Positions 55,372 to 64,000 of a stretch of DNA of 64,000 nt are shown piece by piece. Source of the stretch: Petunia secreta (lineage: Eukaryota > Streptophyta > Magnoliopsida > Solanales > Solanaceae); contig JARKIP010000023.1 in NCBI GenBank assembly GCA_029990175.1, forward strand, positions 23,331,501-23,395,500, in the 5' to 3' direction. Each line of letters starts with the position of its first letter. The first letter of the stretch is position 1. A model generated the notes under the pieces. It was not told the origin of the DNA, ran no database searches, and was given only the letters and a program-made list of their open reading frames with translations. Both the position numbers and the translations under genes were made by a program.

Positions 55372-56073
55372 AACCCCCCTCCCCTCATGCAAGAATTTTT
55401 TTTTTTTTTGCTTTAGATTTCAACATTCGCCCGTGGGTGTAACTAATATATTCTAGCCCATTTTGAGGCTTTTTGACTTGAATTGCTCATTACTTTACTT
55501 GTGATAATTTTATTTTCGTCGTAAACAGTTTGTTAGATAATGATCTTGCAAAGTCGTGCCTTTATGGGCGTATGCGCTGATGACTTAGGCGGCTTTCCAT
55601 TTAGTTATAGATGTCCTGTTTATTCTAGTGTATAGAATGTTTATCAGTGAGCCTGCTTGGGCCATTACGTCCAATGCATGTGCGCCCGCAGTAGACGGCC
55701 TATGTTGTGTCTGTAATAGGCAGCTGTTTTGTGCCCACAATGGGACGACTTTAGCCCGTGATATAAAACAGGGCATTTTGCATCCAAACATGAATGTTGT
55801 TGCTTGTTTACTCGAGTATTTTAAGACTTTCTGCCACTATGCGGGAGGGTGTCCCCACCAGCATGTTGGTGCAATTTTGTTGAATTGTCGATTTCAACTT
55901 ACGAGGAAATGCCTGGTGGGTGTACTAGAAGTGATCTAGATTTAACCGAGTAGTTTACCCTACTTTTGTCACGAAAAGTGAGCGTATTACTTTAACTTAA
56001 GTTGTGCTAGGGCTATGAATAGTTTAATCGCAGATGTATCTGATTGTAAAACTAACTAAATAAAATAATAGTC
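55372..56073. other. Element E interior between antisense gene and protease
   Basis: This is where RT, RNase H and integrase should lie on the minus strand. I found no match to their motifs. The stretch holds only short open frames. Confidence 0.4.
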
Positions 56074-58240
56074 TTATTGATAAAAGATAGGTGTTGGGCC
56101 TAAATTATTGTGGGTGAATACCCGTAACATGATTGATAAGTATGGAAAATACTGTAAAAATACTAAAGACTTAAATAAAGTAAATGCTGGAAATAATTGT
56201 ACTTTCAAGTGTCCTAGTCCTTCTCCTCCCAAACTTTCAATCAAAACAGTCAGAGTCATCATCCTGGTTGATTTAAGTTTCGAGGTTTTCATCGTCTTCA
56301 AGGAGGTTTTCCTCTGGCGCCATTTCGGGGAAAGATTCTCCTAGGATCACTGCGTGTAGCATTCTCTTGCCGCCTCTTGGTCTCCGCTGATTTTCTTCAC
56401 CCCCAATCAGTAAGGTACTTGAGCTTCTGATGCAAGGTGAAAGGTACCGCTTTGACTTGATGAATCCATGGTCGTCCGATGATTGCGTTATACGGGACCC
56501 CTTATTTGATTACCTGAAAAGATGAAACGTCGGAATGCGTGTAGTGAGGTTAATCTCTCCAACAGAACTTTTTTAAGAGTTGTTAAAGACGACCAGTGTG
56601 TAAACACTTGGGGTCATTTTGTCTTCAACCCCATCGCTTGCAGGGTATCCTATTTAATAAGATTTACGGTGCTACTAGCGTCGACCAAGACACGTTTGTC
56701 ATCCGTATCCCCTATTCTGAGCGTTATGACCAAAGCATCGTAGTGAGGAGTATTGAAACCAGTATTTTCCTCATCACTGAACAAAATCATCTCTTCTCGG
56801 GCGTGACCCTCTTCAGACGCTACCTCGTTTGGTCTTGAATCGCCGAGTAGCATTGGTCGACCAACTATCATGTTGATGGACCTTTTGGGTTCTGGCAGAT
56901 CTGGCAGGCCTTCTGAACCTCTGTTCTTGGCAAATGTTTGCTTTCCCCTGCCGGTCAGCAAATCCTTCAAGTATCTTTTATTTAGTAAGCTCATAACTTC
57001 TAGGATCAGAGCCCTGCAGCCGGCAGTCTCGTGCCTGTAATCTCTATGAAAATTACAGTAGAGGTTTGCGTTCCTTTTGCCAGGTTTCGCCCTCATCTTA
57101 CTGGACCAACGTACCTAGGAATCCTTCAGATGATCCTTACAAACTCTACGACATTGACACACAGTCCTAGCTCCTCAAACCTGTCAGGTATGTTGTTTAT
57201 AGAGAGGGACCCCTTGTGAGAAGGTGTCGCTGTCTTTCTATTGTCCTCTCATTTTTCGACTGGCCTTGGGGAATCTGCCCGGTAATCTCTTCTACCCCAT
57301 TTTTCTCTATCCTTGGCTCGAGGTTCCTCGGTATATTCTCGCTTCTACCTACGATGGCTAGCGTCTTCGACGATTGAGCAGATTCTACCGTCGAAGGTCG
57401 AGGATTGTTCAGGTTTCAGACGGAGCTTCTCCGTTATCTCTGGTGTAAAGAACTCCATGTCGTCACGGGATGTTGAGTTAAACTCCACTACAATTGCCTA
57501 GTGGTTAACGAACCCCTAGAGTTCAGGATTTTTCCAAAGGCTACCACGGCTATGTTATCGGGAACTGGAGGGAGCTCCATGCATTCCCTCTAGAATCTGT
57601 CCAGGTAGTCCTTCAGCAACTTATTGTCCCACTGCAGGATCTCGAAGATATCTTCCATGTGTTTCTCCCACTTGCGAACTCCGGAGTGTACCTTCTTGAA
57701 TAGATCATGCATCTGGGTGAATGACTCAATCGAACCCACATGTAGCTGAGTGTACCATGCGAGGGCTCCTTTAGTCAAGGTCGAACCGAATCTATTCACC
57801 AGAGCGGATTGAGTTTCTTTTTAAAAATCTCTTTTCTATTAATGGATGTATAGTATGCAGCAATATGCTCGTCCGAATTAGTAGTTCCGTCGTACTTAAT
57901 GTTATCCGACAGGCGAAAATACTTTGTTACACGGGCCGGTACGTTACCGATTTGATCGTGGATGGCCTTAATCTCCTTTAGGATGTCCTGAATGACAATT
58001 GTTCCTTTGAGGTCTTGATTATTGACTGTTGTCGAGCCTCCAGGATGCGACATCCATGTTGAGCCAGTGATTAGGAACGAATGTTGGTGAATCATTCACG
58101 GGCACCGGTCCTCGTGGGGATGCTGGCTTCTGAGACGATCTAGTGAACATTGCTTCTAATTTTTGGGTCATGCCCTCGACCATGTTGACCGAGTTCTGCT
58201 CTGCCCATTCTGACAGGGTTTGATGAGATCAACGAGGAAA
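56074..58240 (-). pseudogene. gag-pro: Element E gag-protease
   Basis: Read right to left. 58095-57796 holds the N-terminal part (KYDGTTNSDEHIAAYYTSI). 57799-57590 holds the gag core (STLTKGALAWYTQLHVGS, RKWEKHMEDIFEILQ). 57096-56650 holds the zinc-like motif C-x2-H-x4-H-x4-C (CNFHRDYRHETAGC, 57057-57013) and the start of the aspartic protease, where VLVDASSTVNLI stands for the usual D-T/S-G-S. The Gly is replaced, so the protease is probably inactive. Downstream acidic sequence runs to about 56080. Frame changes separate every block. Pol does not follow. Confidence 0.7.
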
Positions 58241-58394
58241 CCTCTAAACTCAAAATTTCTTTCGCGTAGTTGATTGCCCTCGCTGGCTACATGGATTGGT
58301 TCCTTGGCAGGATCCTTTGATTGATCGCTAGGATCACTAAGGTCTTGTGTGGAGTCTTCTGCCGCGTTGGTGGTGTCTTTTGGGACGTTGTCGT

Positions 58395-58779
58395 TGTAAA
58401 TAAATATTGAGAGAAAAGTAATAAATAGGAAAGTAATAATCTTATTCCTTGAGAATAGTCGAATTCTGTGTGAATCACTTGATGTTCAATACAATGAGAG
58501 GAGGGATATTTATAGTAGAGATTTGTCTAGTCCTAATTATGGTAAAATACAAAGACTAATACACTCAAGGTAGTGGTATATACGAAACCCTAGCTAGGAG
58601 ACTGTGAACTCTAAGGCAGTGGGATGTATACTCTACGTCCTATGCCTGCGCTGCCTAAACGGTCGTGGCTCAAGAAGCGGGCATGTATTATCTTTGCCCG
58701 GTGACTTATAGGCTAAGTCTAATCTCGCCGGCTGGACTCATATCCCCATAATAGTAGGTGGTAAATTTTTTTCCACACA
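58395..58779 (-). repeat. 5' LTR of Tat-like element E
   Basis: Minus strand from TGTGTGGAAAAAAATT at 58779. A TATA box (CTATAAATATCC) lies near 58515. The 3' boundary at ...TTTACA is tentative, and no clear primer site was identified. Confidence 0.55.
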
Positions 58780-59242
58780 TACATTATCATTTTTTTTCTT
58801 TAACGGTATGATATAATCCAACATCAAATGACTAAACTCATGGGTACACAAATCATAAGTAGTTTTTTTCGAACTAATTTAATATTCCAAGATTATCTAA
58901 CTTCATGAACTTTAATGAATTTCTATGTATGACACAATTCACTCCATATTGAACTTTGTTATACCTAATATTAAAGCGTAAGTGATAGTCATGGGTTTTA
59001 TTGCAAGTTGGGAATACTTTATAAAAAATCGAGTGATATGATATGCCTTATTCATTTAGAACTAAACTTTTCATTAATGATTAACAATAAAACCTAAACA
59101 GTCATTTCATGATTGAATAAATATTTTTACAATCAACTTGATAAACTTCCTGATAACTCAATCCCTACAAACATTCCAGCTAATAAAACAGAAGAAATAA
59201 CATTTGAATCATTGTCACCCTCAACCACTACGACACTTTTAT
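58780..59242. other. AT-rich intergenic region
   Basis: 3' flank of the double-viroplasmin gene. Nothing else recognised. Confidence 0.3.
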
Positions 59243-59635
59243 CTATAAACGAGCTTGAAGAAGGATCTTTATGGCCACTAATAATTTTTTGATATTCGTG
59301 TAAAGCTTCTTGGCTTCATCATACAACTTGAAAGCTTGGAAGATGCTACCTTTAAAACCTGCAACCATTGGAGTACACTCACGCCAAGAGTTGTACAATC
59401 CGGATTTCTTACCACGAAATACAACATACACATTAGATTTGGACATCTTCTTAACTTGATCATTCTTTTGGAAGTCGTTGAACGCGTCATCATAAGATTT
59501 GAAAGCTTGGAAGATGCTACACTTGACTCCATTAAACATAGGGGCACAGTCACACCAAGAGTTGTAAAATCCAGACCTCTTACCATGAAATACCACATAG
59601 ATTTTTGAAGCATTATTCTCTTTCACATTGACCAT
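59243..59635 (-). CDS. Tandem viroplasmin / RNase H1 N-terminal domain protein
   Basis: Intact 130-residue ORF with two copies of the viroplasmin fold (PF01693 class, the N-terminal RNA-DNA hybrid-binding domain of eukaryotic RNase H1, also found in caulimovirus P6). Copy 1, about residues 12-54: IYVVFHGKRSGFYNSWCDC then IFQAFKSYDDAF. Copy 2, about 69-112: VYVVFRGKKSGLYNSWRECT then SIFQAFKLYDEAKKLY. The aromatic and basic residues that define the fold (YVVF-x-G-K, YNSW, AFK) are present in both. No RNase H catalytic domain follows, so it may bind hybrids or double-stranded RNA but not cut. A minus-strand TATATAC near 59750 and a pyrimidine-rich leader precede the start, which is the first ATG of the frame. 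Origin by tandem duplication is inferred. Confidence 0.75.
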   Translation of the reverse strand: MVNVKENNASKIYVVFHGKRSGFYNSWCDCAPMFNGVKCSIFQAFKSYDDAFNDFQKNDQVKKMSKSNVYVVFRGKKSGLYNSWRECTPMVAGFKGSIFQAFKLYDEAKKLYTNIKKLLVAIKILLQARL

Positions 59636-59639
59636 TATT

Positions 59640-59900
59640 CAATTGTACTCCTTACTCTATTGAGGTGAAGATAGGAAGAAAGTAGATATGGAACAACTTT
59701 AAGTGCGACAATCAACATTTAAAAATGGCTAATCAACAATAAGAATTGGAGTATATACATGATAAGTTTAGTATAATATACTAGTAGTATGTATTTCATA
59801 TGGTATTATTATGCTATACAAATCATTATTGATTACTCTATAAGAAAAAATGAAGTGCACGAGTATATACATGTGAAATAAGCATTGAGAATGCAAACAC
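59640..59900. promoter_or_regulatory. Probable promoter and leader of the viroplasmin gene
   Basis: Minus strand: TATATAC at about 59750, a CT-rich leader (ctactttcttcctatcttcac) and the ATG at 59635. Rich in AT; no other feature seen. Confidence 0.35.
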
Positions 59901-59903
59901 TAA

Positions 59904-60929
59904 GGGCCTGTTTGGAAAGCCACTGTGTAATTGGATTTGGGTGTAATTGGGTGTAATTACTCAGTTTGGCGTGTTTGGCTGACCAAGTAATTACTTGGTC
60001 AGCATGTAATTGGGTGTAATTGAGGCTATGTAATTACACTCTTCAATTCTTAGGGGGGAGCTGAGAATTGCTGGTAATTACACTGTGTAATTACAGGGTT
60101 ACTTTTTAATTTCTATTATCTTTGTTTTTATTTTAAATTTATTTTCTTTTTAATTTCTTATTCTTTTTTTATTTTAAAATTCTTAATTTTATATTAAATA
60201 TATAATTTCTTTAAAATCATTTCTCTTTTATTTTTTTCTTCTTATTTTCTTATCTTTACTTTTTGCTTCTTGGTAACCTTTCTCCTTTTTTATTTCTTTA
60301 CTTTGAACTTATTTTGTTTTTGACTATATCATATATTTGTTCATTGTTTTTCTTTCGTACCTCCCTATCATTTTGACGACATTTACTTCTTGCAATTTCT
60401 TATCTTCCTTGGTAATTACAACGTTATCTTTTTTTCTTTTTTATTTTTTAATTTCTTGTTTTAAGTATATTATTTATTTTACATATTTTTCTTTCAGCTC
60501 TTTTTTTTTTCTCACTTTCTAAGTATCTTTACTTTTTGTGGTACCATATAACTTCTCAAATTTTATTTCTTCGTTACTTTCTTTATTTTATCTTCTTTAT
60601 TTCTCTTAGATGAGTTACTACTCTAGTTTTTTTGAAACTTTGTCTCTTGATCTTAGAAAGACGAATATTAATAAAAATGATAGGTAAATTTCAGAAAAAT
60701 AATTGAACAATAATTTGGTATAATAGGTTTTTTTTTTTTTAATTTAAAAAGATCTAACAGTATAATTACACTTGTGCAACCAAACGGTACGCTTGTAATT
60801 ACATTGTAATTACACTATGACAGACAAACAGGACTTCGTAATTACTTTATTGTGTAATTACTAGGCTGTGTAATTACTACCCTAGTAATTACACCAAATC
60901 CAATTACGAGGTGGTTTCCAAACAGACCC
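59904..60929. mobile_element. Harbinger/Tourist-type MITE
   Basis: Termini GGGCCTGTTTGGAAAGCCAC and (right, reversed) GGGTCTGTTTGGAAACCACC, flanked by TAA on both sides as a 3-bp target duplication. Subterminal gtaattac words are repeated in both orientations. The interior (60110-60700) is T-rich and non-coding. It lies about 250 bases upstream of the PAO promoter. Confidence 0.75.
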
Positions 60930-61179
60930 TAATTTAATATAACGAGAGAGAGTTCAACGAACTATTCAAAATTAAAATAATATTGTGGTGAGGGGTATGG
61001 ATATAATAAAAATAAGGAATCAATTAAAAACACATGTGTAGTTCGGAGAATGACCCCATTTGGGTGGTTCGGGCCATTATGAGTGTATTAAAAAAATGAA
61101 AAAGAAAGATACACATGGCAAAATCGTGGTAATACCAGTAAAGTGGGGGAGCTGCTGGCTGCTGTCATCAGGTCTCTCC

Positions 61180-61540
61180 TATAAATCCTAAACCAAAACC
61201 CCTTAGGCCTTAAAACCAATTTGTACTCTCCCCTACCATATTCAATCAATCACCAACCATACACTTTTTCTCCCTTTCCCTTTTCTCTAGAATATTCCCC
61301 ACTATTTACCCTTTTTTTCAATTTCTTTTCTCTCCGATCATCCCCAAAACAAAGCAAAAAAACATTAGTTTGATTCGGAGAGAGGAAATTCCTTTGAATT
61401 TTGTATACGTATGAGCTGCTTTATTAATTCTACAACTAATAATTCTTCTATTAATTCTCTTGTTCTTAGATTGTTAAGATTATTAACCTTAATTTTATTT
61501 AATAACCCCTTCTCATCTGTTAATAATAAGAATAATAATC
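61180..61540 (+). promoter_or_regulatory. PAO core promoter and 5' leader
   Basis: TATAAATC at 61180-61187, then a pyrimidine-rich leader of about 330 bases (cttttctccctttccctttt, ctctagaatattcc) up to the ATG at 61541. Part of the flanking and leader sequence is duplicated at 28430-28740. Confidence 0.6.
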
Positions 61541-63902
61541 ATGGATTCTCAAGACAAGAGTAATCGTCAACTCCACAGAGGTTCGTCTCTTTTATACTCG
61601 AAAAGTTCAATTTTTTTGTCGGTTACTCTTTTTTCAGTACTTTTTAATCAAAATTGTACTATTATTTAAGCTGAGTGGGTTATTTTCTACGCTTTTACTG
61701 AGATTTACTTGATTTGTTAATTTGATTCTGCAGTGTTTTTTAGTATAAAACTCATTTTGCTGGATTTTTTTTTTGGGTTGGGGGGGGGGGGGTGGGGGTG
61801 GAGAAAGATAAATGACTTTTGGTAGATGAGCTTATTAAATGTGTGAATGTTGAACTATGATAAAGAAACCCTTTGATTTTCATAATATTAAATAGTACTA
61901 GTAAGTTTTGGAGTTTGCAAAGAGTATGCTTTTGTAACATATCTGTAGTTTGTGACGTGGGCCGACTTTTTAAAATGTTGACTGATTGGTATTTGGAAGA
62001 TTCTTTCAGAGGCTACTTTTGATTTTGCATACACCTTGCTAGGTTTTGAGTTACATCTATAAATTTGCTTTGCTTAGATAGTTTAAGGACTAGACAAAGA
62101 AACCGCTTAAATGGATATACATGAAACAATTGGACCATTGGTAGTATTTCTTCACTGAGAATTGGCGAATGATCGATAAATTGCATTGATCTGCTTCCGT
62201 TTCGATCTTAATGGATCATTATTTGTCCTTCAAGTTCTTTTTATTCGTTAACTAGAACTAAATCTGTACTTTTGAGGATGTGAAAGGTGAGACACTATCT
62301 AAAACTTGATTCCCTGAGTAGCTTATTATTGCAAAATTTGCTTCTTTAGTTTTTTATCTTTAGAATAGTAATGAGATTTGTGCTGTTGCTATGCCACTTC
62401 AGTTTAGTAACAGATCATATATATATGGAAGAGAATTTTTAAAATTATTAGTAGTATTGATTCTTGATTAAAAGGACAGGATACCAAATTGTTATGCTTC
62501 ATCCATTGATTTGAATCAGAAGCTCGCTAATACAGTTAGAGCTTATAACAGTAGATATTGCCGTAAGTTTAGTGAGTTAGTATAACGCGGTCAGCTTAAG
62601 AGCCATTTTCTGTCTAATCAATTGTGTGTCTTGGGTAATGACTGGTAACTTGTCTTTTTTTTTTTCCTGTTAACGATCTGACTGAGTATTTGGTTTTATT
62701 ATCTAGCTCCTTGCTTCTCAAGTTCTGGACAGAGAGCTGGGGCTTCACCTTCTGTCATTGTGATTGGTGGTGGAATTGCTGGCCTTGCAGCTGCTCGGGC
62801 TCTTTATGATGCATCATTTCAGGTATGCACGTAAATAAGCATATCCTCACTTGGTAATGGTGATGACCGTGTTTAACAAAGAAACTTTTCTGTAGGTGGT
62901 TGTTTTGGAATCACGAGATAGAATTGGAGGCCGAGTTCACACTGATTACTCTTTTGGTTTTCCTGTTGACTTGGGTGCATCATGGTAACATGTCCACCCT
63001 TGCTTTTGCATTACAAGCAAGACTTTTTTTTAAAAAAAAAAAATGACCCTGATTTATTACAACCTCTTTGCTTGCAATTTGGTAATTAATTAGCTGACTG
63101 GTTTAGGTTACATGGTGTCTGCAAAGAGAATCCTCTAGCACCTCTCATCGGAAGACTAGGACTGCCTCTCTATCGTACAAGTGGTGACAATTCTGTTTTG
63201 TACGACCATGATCTGGAGAGGTTTGTATTTCAAGCCTTTCTTATGTCTCACATGCCAGTATTTCTTAATGTCATCAAATTTGTGCATAATACTTCCATTA
63301 ATCTTTTGATATTGCATTGCTATTTCCCTGGCTTTCTTAAGTAATATATATTCATCTGACCTAGTTTTGTTTCTCAGTTATGCATTATTTGACATGGAGG
63401 GAAATCAAGTTCCCCAGGACTTAGTCTCTAAGGTCGGCGAAACATTTGAGAGCATTTTGAAGGAGGCATGTTCTCTCTCTCCACCTTAATTTCTGTGAAC
63501 TCTGAATAGTGGATTGTCTATTTCTTTCTTCTAATGATTCTTACATGTCTATAAAATATGTGGTGCTTTGGATGTTATCTGACTGAGATTTGTTTCGCTT
63601 CTGCTGCAGACTGATAGCATTAGACAAGAATTTAGTGAAGACATGTCTATTAGCCGTGCTATATCTATGGTTTTTGAAAGGAGACCCGACTTAAGGTACC
63701 ATTTTGTTCTTGTGTTATTTACATACTGACCTCCTGCCCCAAACCAAACAGAAAAAGTAAGGAAATACCACTTGAGCTAAGTGAAATTTTTTGTTACAGG
63801 CTGGACGGCATTGCTCATAAGGTGTTGCAGTGGTACCTTTGCAGAATGGAAGGCTGGTTCGCTGCAGATGCTGATACCATATCACTCAAGTGCTGGGATC
63901 AG
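61541..63902 (+). CDS. PAO: Polyamine oxidase, PAO2/3/4-like, first seven exons (3' part outside window)
   Basis: FAD-dependent amine oxidase that back-converts spermine/spermidine; plant members of this class are peroxisomal. Exons: 61541-61580, 62707-62822, 62896-62984, 63107-63220, 63378-63465, 63610-63695, 63800-63902, together 636 bases or 212 codons. Translation starts [20 protein letters not shown]. The dinucleotide-binding site follows ([19 protein letters not shown]), then [54 protein letters not shown] and [20 protein letters not shown], ending at KCWDQ, the usual exon boundary before EELLPGGHG. Family members are about 480-490 residues, so less than half is here. All introns are GT-AG except intron 5, which has a GC donor (63466-63467). 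The peroxisomal signal would be at the missing C-terminus. No disruption seen. Confidence 0.93.
61777..61802 (+). repeat. G-run in PAO intron 1
   Basis: A run of about 14 G followed by TGGGGGTGG in the 1.1-kb first intron. On the transcript it could form a G-quadruplex. Length may be affected by sequencing. Confidence 0.5.
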
Positions 63903-64000
63903 GTTGATTTCTTTGCCTCCTTTATAAGAATGCACCTGTTGGCAGAAAGCTTATAATTCATTGACCACTCTCTTGCACATACAACTGGACTACTAGGTTA

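Larger units (their letters stand above)
38719..58779 (-). mobile_element. Tat-like Ty3/gypsy element E, interrupted by Athila C and a MITE
   Basis: The 5' LTR is at 58779-58395 and the truncated 3' LTR at 38903-38719, both on the minus strand. The interior has gag-protease (58240-56074), no recognisable RT or integrase, and an antisense spliced gene (plus strand, 39324-55371) split by Athila C (39580-52428) and a hAT MITE (53152-53857). Without the insertions the element is about 6.5 kb. The Gag type (LTKGALAWYTQL, CNFHRDYRHETAGC) fits the Tat lineage (Ogre/Retand-like). Assigning both halves to one element rests on the shared LTR and on the antisense gene continuing across C. Confidence 0.65.

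Overview
This is nuclear plant DNA, almost certainly from a dicot and most likely Solanaceae. The polyamine oxidase exons at the right edge, the retrotransposon families and the MITE types all fit. The species cannot be fixed from sequence alone. One clear host gene is present: a polyamine oxidase (PAO2/3/4 class) at 61541-63902, with seven exons visible, cut by the window end. A second small intact ORF (59243-59635, minus) encodes two tandem viroplasmin/RNase H1 N-terminal domains.

Layout. 1-5000: a patch of very small genes, each with a TATA box and short leader. These are an Ala/Thr/Arg hexapeptide-repeat ORF running off the left edge, a broken GRF zinc-finger membrane protein, and three diverged copies of an approximately 96-residue coiled-coil protein with a proline-rich tail (805-1098 +, 4045-4335 -, broken copy 4712-4943 +). 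5080-7650: a decayed Mutator-like (MULE) transposase on the minus strand. 9771-18075: a tandem LTR-internal-LTR-internal array of a gag-protease-only Athila element (A). 18076-25400: plastid-derived DNA, an (AT)n tract and the 3' half of a Tat-like element on the minus strand (D). 25400-29450: LTR remnants, three MITEs and a truncated copy of the PAO 5' leader. 29811-30365 and 38411-38512: a roughly 150-bp tandem repeat split by a complete chromovirus (B, 30366-38410). 38513-58779: a Tat-like element on the minus strand (E) carrying an antisense, apparently spliced gene. That gene is split by a near full-length Athila (C, 39580-52428, with gag-pro, pol and an env-like ORF) and by a hAT MITE. 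59904-60929: a Harbinger/Tourist-type MITE upstream of PAO.

How the parts relate. Most of the window is nested retroelements, and nearly all are defective. A has gag-pro only. B has lost Gag zinc ligands and the protease active-site segment, yet its two LTRs look identical, which implies recent movement with help in trans. E has gag-pro and an antisense gene but no visible pol. C has every domain but many frameshifts. The features most worth following up are the antisense spliced gene of the Tat-like elements, the covarying hairpin array in the B LTR, the small coiled-coil gene family, the double-viroplasmin gene and the duplicated PAO leader.
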